Of a stretch of 32,600 bases of DNA, positions 15,108 through 23,958 are shown piece after piece. The notes under the pieces were generated by a model. The model did no database searches and was not told the DNA's origin. It worked only from the letters and a program-made list of their open reading frames with translations. The position numbers were made by a program, and so were the translations under genes. This DNA is from Thermogladius sp. Its GTDB lineage: Archaea; Thermoproteota; Thermoprotei_A; Sulfolobales; Desulfurococcaceae. Numbering within the stretch: the first letter of the stretch is position 1; each line of letters begins with the position of its first letter. The stretch lies in the NCBI GenBank assembly GCA_009904025.1, contig WYEE01000068.1, positions 1 to 32,600 on the forward strand, in the 5' to 3' direction.

Positions 15108-17090
15108 TCATGGCGGGGAGGTCAGCACTCCAGTAGCTTCGTATATTTGGTAGTAGGGCTTAAATTCGCTGACAACTTTCTCCATGAACTCTCGGCTTCT
15201 CAACGCGTTGATGAACTTCTCGACCTCGCTACGTTGTAGTCTATCGGTGGGTATTAGGAAATCGAATTCTTCCCAGCTCAAAGGTTTAAACTCTAAGCCG
15301 TAGACGGAGGCAGCCCAACCTACAGCGACCCCTACATCAGCTCTACCCTGTTTTACAGCCGCTGCAACCGCCGTGTGTGTTCTAACCTCGTAGAAGTAGC
15401 CGTTGACTCTCTTTGAAACCTCCTCGAGGCTTAAGCCTAGTTTAGAACCCAACCTCTTCAGCTCCGCGTCTATGAAACCCCTCACCCCGGATCCCTTATT
15501 CCTGTTGACTATCCTAATGTCGGGTCTAAGGAAATCCTCTATTCCCTGTATGTTCTTGGGATTTCCCTTCTCGTAGACCAGGCCTATAAGCCTCCTATAG
15601 CCTTTAACGATAACGGCCCTACCCTTCAAGCCAAGCTTCTGAATAAACGGCGTATTATATTGCCCTGTCTCCTCGTCGAGTAAATGAGTCGGGGCGATAT
15701 CAGCCTCCCCCCTGGCTACAGCGTGCCAGCCTCCTAGGCTTCCGACAGGTATTATCTTCGCCTTGTTCACCAGGCCTAGCTCGCTTATAATTCGATATAG
15801 CAGTGGATCGTTGCTGCCTATGATCACAACCCTTGCTTCTACTTCAACATGCGGTTTCATTAAGTCTACTTGGACAGTCTCGTTCTCCTCGATTAACTCC
15901 ACGTTTTCCCCTATTGTAATGAAGCCGTCGCTGTAGACAAGGGAGCTAATGCTCCCGCTACTGGCTTGGAGCGGGTAGGCTACCAGGCCCTCTCGAGAGG
16001 GGACTAGACCAACCGGGATAAACGTGGAGAAACCCACACTCTTCCTTATCTTAACCGGGATCCTTGCTTCAACCACCCTCTCAACCGGCTCGGCAAGACC
16101 TGTAAGCCTGGTTATAATCGGCTTCACGATCTTCAATAAGACCATGTAACACGACAACGGGAAGCCTGGGAGTCCTATCAACAGCTTCCCCCTTGCTACT
16201 CCGATAACCGTTGGCTTACCCGGTTTAACTCTCAGGCCGTGAATGATCACACCCGGCTCCCCGAGCTTGTCGAAAACACGGTAGACGACGTCTCTCACAC
16301 CAGCGCTAGTCCCGCCGCTTGTGATAACAATATCGTTTTCCCCCAGGGCCTCGCTCAAGCGTTTGTAGACTACTTCCTCGTCATCGGGTAAAATCCCGTG
16401 GTTTCTAGCCACCGCTCCTATCGAGTTGAGGAACGACGTGATGAGGAAGCTGTTCACGTCGTAGATCATGCCTGGACTCAAGGGATGCCCAGGCTCCACA
16501 AGCTCTTTACCAGTCGAGAAAACTGCTACACGGGGTTGCTTGTAGACGAGCACATCTCTCAGCCCTAAGCCCGCTAACAACCCTATCCTCTCAGGTGTTA
16601 AGACGACACCCCTCTGCATGACTAGGTCGCCGATCGAGACATCGCTTCCAGTACTACTGATATTCTCCCCAGGGTACACGCTCCTGTAGACCAGAAGATC
16701 GCTTCCAGACCTCCTAACATACTCCTCCATAACCACCGAGTCAGCGCCTCTTGGAATCATTGCCCCAGTCGAGATCTCAACCGCCTGACCCTCCCCTACA
16801 GTATAGCCTGTTTTCTCCCCTACTTCAACTCTCCCGGCGATTGTGAGCTTGACGGGCGAGACCTCGTCTGCCCATGATGTGTCAACGGATCTAACAGCGT
16901 AGCCGTCGACCTCGCTCCTGTCGAAGGGAGGGTAGTCGACAGGTGAATAAACATCCTCTGCTAGGACGCGGAACAAAGCCTTTTCTAGATCAACTCTCTC
17001 CACACCCAAGGGTTTAAGCGGGTAGTACTCTCCAATTAATCTGAGTGCTTCCCCTAGGCTCACAAGGTTGTGGAAGATTTTCCTAGACAA
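15108..17090 (-). CDS. moeA: MoeA molybdenum/tungsten insertase fused to PBP-like domain
   Basis: MoeA inserts molybdate or tungstate into adenylylated molybdopterin. Residues 1-410 are a complete MoeA: DYPPFDRSEVDGYA (52-65), STGAMIPRGADSVVMEE (107-123), GGTSAG (259-264), HGLRVKPGKPT (284-294) and GLPGFPLSCY (306-315), followed by the C-terminal beta domain. Residues ~421-655 are a periplasmic-binding-protein-like domain (PF12727 type): VIIGSNDPLLYRI, a GSLGGWHAVARGEADIAPTHL segment, NRNKGSGVRGFID and the KQGRADVGVAVGWAA block. This fusion is recurrent in archaea; the extra domain probably binds a ligand such as the oxyanion, but that is inference. No signal peptide, so cytosolic. The start at 17090 with a divergent hel308 promoter beyond is reasonable. 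Confidence 0.94.
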   Translation of the reverse strand: MSRKIFHNLVSLGEALRLIGEYYPLKPLGVERVDLEKALFRVLAEDVYSPVDYPPFDRSEVDGYAVRSVDTSWADEVSPVKLTIAGRVEVGEKTGYTVGEGQAVEISTGAMIPRGADSVVMEEYVRRSGSDLLVYRSVYPGENISSTGSDVSIGDLVMQRGVVLTPERIGLLAGLGLRDVLVYKQPRVAVFSTGKELVEPGHPLSPGMIYDVNSFLITSFLNSIGAVARNHGILPDDEEVVYKRLSEALGENDIVITSGGTSAGVRDVVYRVFDKLGEPGVIIHGLRVKPGKPTVIGVARGKLLIGLPGFPLSCYMVLLKIVKPIITRLTGLAEPVERVVEARIPVKIRKSVGFSTFIPVGLVPSREGLVAYPLQASSGSISSLVYSDGFITIGENVELIEENETVQVDLMKPHVEVEARVVIIGSNDPLLYRIISELGLVNKAKIIPVGSLGGWHAVARGEADIAPTHLLDEETGQYNTPFIQKLGLKGRAVIVKGYRRLIGLVYEKGNPKNIQGIEDFLRPDIRIVNRNKGSGVRGFIDAELKRLGSKLGLSLEEVSKRVNGYFYEVRTHTAVAAAVKQGRADVGVAVGWAASVYGLEFKPLSWEEFDFLIPTDRLQRSEVEKFINALRSREFMEKVVSEFKPYYQIYEATGVLTSPP

Positions 17091-17160
17091 TCGCGGAGCA
17101 CCATTCTCTACTAAATAGATATTAACGGAGATAAATTCTCGCGTGATGTGGGAGGCTCAT

Positions 17161-17168
17161 CTTTTAAG
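17161..17168 (+). promoter_or_regulatory. TATA box of hel308
   Basis: CTTTTAAG is centred 28 bases before the TTG at 17192, the leaderless spacing seen repeatedly in this window. It supports TTG as the start codon, since no ATG lies in frame close by. Confidence 0.5.
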
Positions 17169-17191
17169 ATTGGCTGGGATATGGGTTATCT

Positions 17192-19351
17192 TTGAAAGGT
17201 GTGTTCTTGAGAGTAGAGGAGCTCGAAAAGTACGGTTTAAGGAGAGACTACATTGAGTTGCTTTTGAAGAGGGGTATTGAGAGGTTAAACCCTGTCCAAG
17301 AAGATGCTGTCAGGCAGGGGCTTTTCACCGATCAAAACCTGCTCGTCTCATCTCCCACAGCAAGCGGTAAGACTCTGATAGGTGAGATGGGTATAGTTAA
17401 AGCTGTACAGGATGGTTGGAAAGGCGTCTACCTGCTACCCTTGAGGGCTCTAGCCAGCGAGAAGTATGAGGAGTTCAAGATACTTGAGGAACTGGGCTTC
17501 AAGATAGGTATTACAACAGGGGACTACGACTCGCCTGCTGAGGAGTTGGAAGATAAAGACGTTATTATAGCGACGTACGAGAGATTCGACAGCCTCCTGA
17601 GAATTAAACCGTTTTGGATTAGGAGAGTCCGCGTTGTTGTTGTAGACGAGTTGCATATGATAAACGACCCTGAGAGAGGTCCCGTGGTAGAGATGATAAT
17701 AGCGAGGCTTAAAGCGTCGTCCTCAAGGGTCATAGGGCTGTCTGCTACTATAGGGAACCCCGCCGAGCTCGCTGAGTGGCTTGAGGCAAGGCTGGTTAAT
17801 TTAGATTGGAGACCTGTTAAACTAAGGGAGGGGTATTACGATAAGAAGACGGGAAGAATCATATTCAGCGACGGCTCCTCGGAGGATGTTGAAAGCGAAT
17901 ACGATGAGAGGGTGTTGAACCTGGCGGTGCACTCTGCTTTGAGAGGCTTCCAGGTGCTCGCCTTCGTCCACAACAGGAGGAGGGTTGAGGAGCTGGCTGA
18001 GGCGACAGCGAACACTACTGTGGATTTGAAGGCGGGGAGACTGGACGAGGGGGTTGTTGAAACCTTGATGGAGAGCCCGAGTAGGATTGAGAGGGATAGG
18101 CTTCTTCACCTGATGAAGAGGGGTGTGGGATACCACCATGCCGGTCTATCGATGCCTGCTAGGAGGGCTGTCGAGGAGGCTTTCAGGAGAAGGGAATTGC
18201 AGGTTGTCTACGCGACCCCAACCCTCGCAGCCGGGGTAAACCTCCCTGCTAGGAGGGTTATAGTCTCGGTTAAGAGATACGACCCCTCCTCGTCTAAAAT
18301 GGTGAATATACCTGTATTCGAATACAAGCAGATGGCTGGGAGGGCGGGGAGGCCGAGGTTCGACGAGATCGGTGAGGCGATTATAGCTGATGCTAGGAGT
18401 AGCGGGGAGGCTTTGAGATACCTGAGGTCTGGCCTAGAGAGCGTTGTCAGCAAGGTCTCCAGCGAGAGGAGCCTCAGAATACACACGCTCTCGATAATAG
18501 CAGGCGGGGAGGCCAGGGATTGGAAGAGCATACTAGAGATCTACGGCCACACGCTTGGCTCACGCCAGTACGGCGGGATAGAGGCCTTCTCAAACCAGGT
18601 GGAGAAGACTATTAGATTACTAGCCGAGATGAAAATGCTGGAATCTCACGGCGGCTTCTACAAGGCGACTAGACTCGGGAGGTTGACCTCCCTCACATAC
18701 CTAGACCCTCTCACAGTCCACTACTACATTGAGAATAAGCCAGAGGAGTATGATGAGCTGGATGTACTGCATGTTGTGACCACAACAGTAGACTATGGTA
18801 GGGCCAGGCCCTACATACCGGAGGATGTTGTTGAAATATATGAGGAGGAGGCCTTGCGGTCACAACTAGCCCGGAGAATCGGATTAGGGAAGATGAGTGA
18901 CCAAGAGATAGATAACTTGATCGTAGGGTACGTTCATGCTTTGGTTTTAAGGGACTGGATAAACGAGGTGGATGAAGACAGGATTACAAGCAGGTATGAG
19001 ATAGGCCCAGGGGACCTATATGCCATGAGGGAGACTGCTACCTGGATTGCCGCATCCCTAGCGAAAATCGAGAGGCTGCTGGGGAACACAACTTTCTCAA
19101 ACCAATTAAACAAGCTTTCACTCAGAGTACAATACGGTGTCAGAGAAGACGCTCTTGAACTGATAAAGCTCAGGGGGATAGGTAGAGTGAGAGCTAGAAT
19201 ACTCATAAACCATGGTATAAGAACCCTGGCAGACTTAGCTAGGACACCCCCAAGCAAGTTAATGACTCTACCGGGCTTCGGCCCAAGGATTGTGGAATCA
19301 ATCATCGAGGAATTGAAGAGGCTTGGATATCTAAGACAGGAGCCGGGGTAG
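17192..19351 (+). CDS. hel308: Hel308-type superfamily 2 DNA helicase
   Basis: 3'-to-5' DNA helicase (Ski2-like) acting at stalled replication forks. All SF2 motifs are present in the 719 residues: Q-motif LNPVQ (32-36), Walker A TASGKT (56-61), motif II DELH (152-155), motif III SAT (184-186), YATPTLAAGVNLPAR (340-354) as motif V, and QMAGRAGR (380-387) as motif VI. A winged helix and the ratchet domain follow, and the C-terminal ~60 residues contain the helix-loop-helix LRGIGRVRARILI and LPGFGPRIVESI, matching Hel308 domain 5. Length is the family norm. TTG start with a TATA box at -28. The HMG-CoA reductase gene follows after a 151-base gap with its own promoter. Very confident. Confidence 0.95.
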   Translation: MKGVFLRVEELEKYGLRRDYIELLLKRGIERLNPVQEDAVRQGLFTDQNLLVSSPTASGKTLIGEMGIVKAVQDGWKGVYLLPLRALASEKYEEFKILEELGFKIGITTGDYDSPAEELEDKDVIIATYERFDSLLRIKPFWIRRVRVVVVDELHMINDPERGPVVEMIIARLKASSSRVIGLSATIGNPAELAEWLEARLVNLDWRPVKLREGYYDKKTGRIIFSDGSSEDVESEYDERVLNLAVHSALRGFQVLAFVHNRRRVEELAEATANTTVDLKAGRLDEGVVETLMESPSRIERDRLLHLMKRGVGYHHAGLSMPARRAVEEAFRRRELQVVYATPTLAAGVNLPARRVIVSVKRYDPSSSKMVNIPVFEYKQMAGRAGRPRFDEIGEAIIADARSSGEALRYLRSGLESVVSKVSSERSLRIHTLSIIAGGEARDWKSILEIYGHTLGSRQYGGIEAFSNQVEKTIRLLAEMKMLESHGGFYKATRLGRLTSLTYLDPLTVHYYIENKPEEYDELDVLHVVTTTVDYGRARPYIPEDVVEIYEEEALRSQLARRIGLGKMSDQEIDNLIVGYVHALVLRDWINEVDEDRITSRYEIGPGDLYAMRETATWIAASLAKIERLLGNTTFSNQLNKLSLRVQYGVREDALELIKLRGIGRVRARILINHGIRTLADLARTPPSKLMTLPGFGPRIVESIIEELKRLGYLRQEPG

Positions 19352-19470
19352 GGAATTTTGACTTTAGCGGCGTAGAAGCCTCTTCGAGAAAACCCTCTTC
19401 TAATTGGCTCCAGGCATACTGGAATACCCTTGTCTAATCTTCGCGGCTAATGAGGGAATTCCACGTGACC

Positions 19471-19479
19471 CTTTTATTC
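19471..19479 (+). promoter_or_regulatory. TATA box of HMG-CoA reductase
   Basis: CTTTTATTC is centred 28 bases before the GTG at 19503. It places transcription start at that codon and argues against the longer reading from 19404, which would be upstream of the promoter. Confidence 0.55.
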
Positions 19480-19502
19480 TCACTTTGAGATACAAACAAG
19501 GG

Positions 19503-20789
19503 GTGTTCAACGTGGAGAAGACAAGCAGGATCCAGGGGTTCTACAAGCTGGACATGGGCGAGAGGTTGAAGATCGTTGCGGAGTGGGCTGGTTTAACGGA
19601 GGAGGAGGTTAGAACGCTGAGCAACCTGGGCGGCCTCCCGAGGGAGATAGCTGATTCCATGATAGAGAATGTGATCGGGGGTATGACATACCCGTTTGCG
19701 GTGGCAGTCAACTTCAGGATCAACGGCAGAGACTACCTGGTGCCAATGGTGATTGAGGAGCCGAGTGTGGTTGCGGCTGCGAGCAACGCGGCTAAAATGC
19801 TTAGGGAGGGCGAGGGGATTAAGAGCGTGGCAGGCCCCCAGGAGATGATAGGTCAAATACACATAGTCGGGGCTAGGGCACCATTCTACAAGGCTATGAG
19901 GATACTGGAGGCTAAGCAGGAGCTACTTGAGGAGGCTAAGAGGAGTGCTTCAACGATAGTGAGCCTGGGGGGTGGGCCTAGGGAAATAGATGTGAGAGTC
20001 GTAGACTCAGCTATGGGCCCGATAATAGTAGTCCACATCATAGTCGACGTCCTAGACGCTATGGGGGCTAACACGATCAACACCATAGTTGAATCCATAG
20101 CCCCCCGCATAGAGGAATTGACGGGCGGTGAGGCTAGGCTTAGAATCATCTCCAACTACGCTACAAGGAGGATCGTGAGGGCCTGGGCCAGGACTCGGCC
20201 TGAGAACGTGGGGGGTAAGGAGATCGCGGAGAGAATCGTCGAGGCAAGCATTATAGCCGAGGCGGATCCCTATAGGGCTGTCACGCATAACAAGGGTATT
20301 ATGAACGGGATAATAGCTGTGGCCCTGGCTACAGCACAGGACCACAGGGCTATTGAAGCCGGTGCACACGCCTACGCTGCCAGGACGGGGGTCTACAAGC
20401 CTCTGAGCAGATGGGAGATTGATGAGGAAGGCTACCTGGTGGGCTCGCTTGAAATACCGCTCCAGGTCGGCACTGTTGGGGGTACTATCAGAGTTCACCC
20501 CACTGCGAGGATTGCCTTGAAGATACTCGGTGTTAAGACAGCCAAGGAGCTCTCTGAGGTGATGGCTGCTGTGGGCCTAGCCCAGAACCTAGCGGCTTTG
20601 AGAGCCCTCGTATCAGAGGGGATTCAGAAGGGGCATATGAGGTTGCATGCTAGGAACCTAGCTATAACAGCAGGCGCGAGGGGGGATCTCGTGGATAAGA
20701 TTGCGGAGAGGATGATTAGAGATGGCAAGATAAGCTACGAGTACGCTAGGCAACTGCTTGAAGCTTATTTGCGTGGTGAAAAAATTTAG
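19503..20789 (+). CDS. hmgA: Hydroxymethylglutaryl-CoA reductase, class II
   Basis: Reduces HMG-CoA to mevalonate, the committed step of archaeal isoprenoid lipid synthesis. From GTG 19503 the protein has 428 residues, the usual class II length, and aligns from its first residues with the Pseudomonas mevalonii type: GGLPREIADSMIENVIG, INGRDYLVPM, EEPSVVAAASNAAK, DAMGANTINT, NKGIMNG and QDHRAIEAGAHAYA. The catalytic set is intact: E86 (EEPS), K264 (HNKG), D280 (AQDH) and H378 (KGHM). The reading from ATG-like 19404 adds 33 residues with no family counterpart; a GTG at 19512 is the close alternative. Class II enzymes are a minority among archaea, typical of some lineages and often ascribed to transfer. 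MFS transporter follows 24 bases downstream. Confidence 0.93.
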   Translation: MFNVEKTSRIQGFYKLDMGERLKIVAEWAGLTEEEVRTLSNLGGLPREIADSMIENVIGGMTYPFAVAVNFRINGRDYLVPMVIEEPSVVAAASNAAKMLREGEGIKSVAGPQEMIGQIHIVGARAPFYKAMRILEAKQELLEEAKRSASTIVSLGGGPREIDVRVVDSAMGPIIVVHIIVDVLDAMGANTINTIVESIAPRIEELTGGEARLRIISNYATRRIVRAWARTRPENVGGKEIAERIVEASIIAEADPYRAVTHNKGIMNGIIAVALATAQDHRAIEAGAHAYAARTGVYKPLSRWEIDEEGYLVGSLEIPLQVGTVGGTIRVHPTARIALKILGVKTAKELSEVMAAVGLAQNLAALRALVSEGIQKGHMRLHARNLAITAGARGDLVDKIAERMIRDGKISYEYARQLLEAYLRGEKI

Positions 20790-20813
20790 TTTTTCAATAG
20801 AGGTGCCTCATTT

Positions 20814-22016
20814 TTGAGCACGTGGAGAGGCTACTTAGCTGATTTGAGAGTCGTTTTATCAGGGAACGTAGGCGTAATGGCCGTATCCTGGTTCCTGTTC
20901 GCGTTGAGCAGCGCGATGGTAATGCCGTTTTTCTCGTTGTACGCTAGGAATCTCGGCGCAAGCGATATCGAGATATCTATAATGAGGTCGCTTGGATTTA
21001 TAGCCCTCGCCATATTCCTACCAGTCGGCGGTATTCTCACAGATCTATGGGGTAGGGTTAGACCCATAGTAATGGGCACGTTCATGGTTGCTGTAGTTCA
21101 GTTCTTCTACGCCGTAGTCCCCGACTGGAGATATCTAACAGTCGTCGTAGTGGTTGACAACGCGAGCCACTTCTACCAGCCTGCTTTAACAGCCATATTG
21201 ATGGACTCAATGCCGAGGGATAAAACGATGAAAGGGTTCATGATTCTAAACGCGTTTTCAAGCCTGCCATGGCTTTTTATGCCCGTGGTTGGGGGAGTAC
21301 TCTACGATATTTACGGTACGCTTGGAATCAGGATTGGGTTCCTCATCTCAGGCGTGATATCGATCGTAGTAGCTTTCCTGAGAATTAAGGCTTTGAGGGA
21401 GACGTATTCTTCACACAGCAAGGATCTATCGGGTATAGTACTCGAGCTAGCCGGGTACAGACCTGTGTTAAACAAGGCCGTCAAATTCTATGTTTACACA
21501 GCTATCTTCAACCAACTCACAGTGGGTGTGATTAACACTTTCGGGGCGATCTATGCTGTTAACAGGCTTGGAATGAACGCGTTTGACTGGGGGGTTGCTA
21601 CAACGCTTGGAAGCGCATCTTCAATCCTCGCCTCTCTTATTCTATCGGCTAAGATGAGCCTCCACGATAAGAAGACGATGCTGGCCTCCAGCTCTCTCAT
21701 AGCGCTGGCACAATTATTCTACGCCATCCCCTACTTTAACAGGGCCACTACCCCCCTTGTCTACTTGGCTGCCATCATATCAAGTATCGGTGGTGCGATA
21801 GTAGGCTCATCTATCTCATCTATCCTAACCCATGTTCTACCCACAGAGCTGAGGGGTAGAGCGACGGGTATTCAGAGGACTCTCGAAACACTTGGTAGCG
21901 CTCTGGCATCATACGTGGCTGGCTTAATGTACGCGTACATAGGCCCCTTCATCTCTTTCATTGTTTCATTTACCATAGGCGTGGTCTCCACCATCTACCT
22001 CGCGTATATTATCTAG
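20814..22016 (+). CDS. MFS transporter
   Basis: A 400-residue major facilitator superfamily protein with about 12 predicted membrane helices. Between helices 2 and 3 lies GGILTDLWGRVRPI (about 76-89), the MFS motif A (G-x3-D-x2-G-R). ELRGRATGIQRTLETLGSAL near 342-361 is the equivalent in the second half (RG..TG). The central loop around residues 197-210 is short, so no large inserted domain. Substrate unknown; drug-efflux-like and sugar transporters share this layout. TTG start with the SD AGAGGTG at 20799-20805, 8 bases upstream, so this gene is probably translated from a multi-gene transcript with HMG-CoA reductase and perhaps hypA, 29 bases downstream. Confidence 0.85.
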   Translation: MSTWRGYLADLRVVLSGNVGVMAVSWFLFALSSAMVMPFFSLYARNLGASDIEISIMRSLGFIALAIFLPVGGILTDLWGRVRPIVMGTFMVAVVQFFYAVVPDWRYLTVVVVVDNASHFYQPALTAILMDSMPRDKTMKGFMILNAFSSLPWLFMPVVGGVLYDIYGTLGIRIGFLISGVISIVVAFLRIKALRETYSSHSKDLSGIVLELAGYRPVLNKAVKFYVYTAIFNQLTVGVINTFGAIYAVNRLGMNAFDWGVATTLGSASSILASLILSAKMSLHDKKTMLASSSLIALAQLFYAIPYFNRATTPLVYLAAIISSIGGAIVGSSISSILTHVLPTELRGRATGIQRTLETLGSALASYVAGLMYAYIGPFISFIVSFTIGVVSTIYLAYII

Positions 22017-22045
22017 GTTTAACCTACTATTAGAGCGGTGGTGGA

Positions 22046-22435
22046 ATGGTTCATGAGTGGAGCCTAGCAGACGCGCTACTGAAGTATGTAGCCACTGTGT
22101 ACGGGACTAACATTAAGACCCTGAGATTGAGGGTGGGGGTGCTTCAGAGCATAGACAAGGAGATACTTCTATTCTCTATCCGCGAGCTCGCGGGGCTTCA
22201 CAATATTAAACTCGGCGAGGTGGTCATAGAGGAAGAGGAGGCGAGGTTCAAATGCAGTAGATGCGGCTACGAGTGGGTTTTCAAACCGGAGGAGTTTAAT
22301 ACCGAGACAAGGGAAGCCGTTCACTTCATGCCGGAGGCGGTCTACGCATTCACTAAGTGTCCCGCATGTGGGAGCAGGGATTTCAAAATCGTTAAAGGTA
22401 GGGGTTTGGAGATCGCGGAGGTGGTTAAGTATTAG
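22046..22435 (+). CDS. hypA: HypA, nickel insertion protein for [NiFe]-hydrogenase
   Basis: HypA binds Ni(II) through its N-terminus and delivers it to the hydrogenase large subunit with HypB. The 129-residue protein starts MVHEWSLADALL; the family begins MHEW with His2. Here a valine (GTT, not a start codon) separates Met1 and His. A zinc domain with CSRCG (about 70-74) and CPACG (about 109-113) and an archaeal-type insertion between the pairs (PEEFNTETREAVHFMPEAVY) resembles the Thermococcus protein. The hypB-like ATPase follows directly. No hydrogenase structural gene, hypC, D, E or F is in the window. The ATG is preceded by GGTGG (22038-22044 region) as ribosome binding site. Identification is firm. 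Confidence 0.93.
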   Translation: MVHEWSLADALLKYVATVYGTNIKTLRLRVGVLQSIDKEILLFSIRELAGLHNIKLGEVVIEEEEARFKCSRCGYEWVFKPEEFNTETREAVHFMPEAVYAFTKCPACGSRDFKIVKGRGLEIAEVVKY

Positions 22436-22484
22436 CTTACCCACTGGGACAGGGGATTTCAGGGTTTTAGCCTCGAGAGACAAA

Positions 22485-23183
22485 TTGAAGGGGTTGAAGA
22501 AGAATTTCGTCGTTTTGAGTAGTAAGGGTGGTGTGGGCAAGTCGACTGTCTCAACACTCCTCGCCTTCTACGCCGCGGAGAGAAACCTTAAGGTAGGTCT
22601 CATAGACCTCGATTTCACAAACCCCTCAACCCACGTAATTTTAGGCATTAACCCCGTTGAAATAACGTATACTGAAGATAAAGGTCTATTCCCTCACAAA
22701 GTGAATAGTTTAAGCTACATAACACCCATCGCATTCACAAAGGATCTACCACTACCACTACGGGGCGATAGCGTCTCGAAAGCTCTCCTGGAGTTGCTCT
22801 CTATACTAAGGTTGGATGGCTTAGAATACCTGGTGATAGACACCCCGCCTGGTCTAGGAGATGAACACATGGATTTAATGTACAAGCTAGGCGACTTGGT
22901 TAAACCGCTCGTAGTCTCAACGCCAAGTATTCTTTCTCTTGGCAGTGTTAAGAGAATGATACACCTGTTAAAGGAGGCTAATGTCGGCGAGGTTCTCCTG
23001 GTTGAGAACATGGGTGATGGAAAACTAGTGGAATTCGCCAGAGAGCTTGACGTCGTCTACCTCGGTTATATACCGTACTATCCCGGTTTTGATAGGTGTC
23101 TTGGCTCACTTGAAGGGTTGCGGAAATGCCCTATAAGAGGTTTCTTCGAGAATATACTAGGGAAAATCACGCAAGATGCTTGA
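22485..23183 (+). CDS. hypB: Archaeal ATPase-type HypB (Mrp/MinD family)
   Basis: Thermococcus kodakarensis uses an Mrp/MinD-like ATPase, not the bacterial SIMIBI GTPase HypB, as partner of HypA; this gene fits that type and sits directly after hypA. It has the deviant Walker A SKGGVGKS (13-20), LIDLDFTNPSTHVILG, PLPLRGDSVSKALLEL, the IDTPPGLGDEH block and VENMGDG. There is no CPxC motif. Two cysteines lie near the C-terminus (DRCLGSLEGLRKCPI). I place the start at TTG 22485, 50 bases after the hypA stop; an in-frame GTG at 22368 would overlap hypA by 68 bases and add residues without family counterpart, although the family's short leading helix might need some of the codons before 22485. Family call strong, start uncertain. 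Confidence 0.82.
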   Translation: MKGLKKNFVVLSSKGGVGKSTVSTLLAFYAAERNLKVGLIDLDFTNPSTHVILGINPVEITYTEDKGLFPHKVNSLSYITPIAFTKDLPLPLRGDSVSKALLELLSILRLDGLEYLVIDTPPGLGDEHMDLMYKLGDLVKPLVVSTPSILSLGSVKRMIHLLKEANVGEVLLVENMGDGKLVEFARELDVVYLGYIPYYPGFDRCLGSLEGLRKCPIRGFFENILGKITQDA

Positions 23184-23243
23184 TGTATGTGTGCGGAAAA
23201 CCATAGAAGGCAAGCAGGTTTGAGATAGCTTATTTCAGCTTTT

Positions 23244-23253
23244 GTTAATTAAC
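23244..23253 (+). promoter_or_regulatory. upp: Palindromic AT box upstream of upp
   Basis: GTTAATTAAC is a perfect 10-base palindrome centred about 30 bases before the GTG at 23279, at TATA-box distance for a leaderless transcript. The rest of the 95-base gap from hypB holds nothing else I recognise. Confidence 0.4.
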
Positions 23254-23278
23254 CGCCAACACTATAATGCTACACTAG

Positions 23279-23935
23279 GTGTTTTTGTTGGGAGAGCTCA
23301 TATTAATCGATAATCCCCTAGCTAGATACTACCTCAGCGTTTTAAGGGATAAGGATACAACCCCTAAATCCTATAGGGATGCTGTGAGGAAACTAGGTTT
23401 CATAGTTGGCTACGAGGTCTCGAAGAGGCTTCGATGGAGCAAGATGTTTATTGAAACAGGTGCAGCTAGGGCTGAAGGCGTTTTCCCATCGAAACCAGTC
23501 TACATTATCGGGGTGCTCGGCGCATCAATCCCCATGATGCACGGTATATGGGATGCCCTCCCGTGGGCGGGCCTTGGCTTGGTCGCTGCAAAGAGGAGAG
23601 TGGCGGGCGGCGACTTGGAGGTTGAAGTGCTCTACGAGAGGGTTATACAGGATCTCTCCCTTCACACGGTCATAGTCGTCGACCCAACGCTTGCGTCCGG
23701 GAAGACCATGAGCAGGGTGGTCGAGCTCATAGGTGAAAGGGGTGGACGGGATATATTGGCGGCAACCATACTGGCCTCCAGGAGGGGGCTCGAGTACTTC
23801 TGGAGCAGGCACCCCCATGTGCCAGTCTACGCTGTAGAGGTGGATCCACTGCTCGACGAGAGGTTCTACATCATACCGGGTATAGGGGATGCAGGCGATA
23901 GAAGCCTATCATCCGACTATGTCACAAAATACTAG
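23279..23935 (+). CDS. upp: Uracil phosphoribosyltransferase
   Basis: Pyrimidine salvage enzyme that makes UMP from uracil and PRPP. The 218-residue protein has the PRPP-binding loop VVDPTLASGKTM (133-144), KRRVAGGDLEVEVLYERV before it and the uracil-recognising C-terminal block PGIGDAGDRSL, all diagnostic for Upp. Length is normal. GTG 23279 is placed by the TATA-like element at -30; TTG codons two and three triplets later are alternatives. It converges on the GPT-like gene with a gap of 23 bases. High confidence. Confidence 0.93.
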   Translation: MFLLGELILIDNPLARYYLSVLRDKDTTPKSYRDAVRKLGFIVGYEVSKRLRWSKMFIETGAARAEGVFPSKPVYIIGVLGASIPMMHGIWDALPWAGLGLVAAKRRVAGGDLEVEVLYERVIQDLSLHTVIVVDPTLASGKTMSRVVELIGERGGRDILAATILASRRGLEYFWSRHPHVPVYAVEVDPLLDERFYIIPGIGDAGDRSLSSDYVTKY

Positions 23936-23958
23936 TCCTCACATCCATTCTCTCAAAA

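Noticed and set aside
19404..19502. Longer HMG-CoA reductase reading frame starting at 19404
   Set aside because: The extra 33 residues have no counterpart in class II enzymes and a TATA box at 19471-19479 points to GTG 19503.
20052..20498. Minus-strand open frame of 148 codons inside HMG-CoA reductase
   Set aside because: Antisense to a strongly conserved gene and without recognisable motifs; a shadow frame.
22368..22484. Longer hypB start (GTG 22368) overlapping hypA by 68 bases
   Set aside because: The added residues run in hypA coding sequence out of frame and do not resemble the family; a later TTG is more likely, although the exact start stays open.
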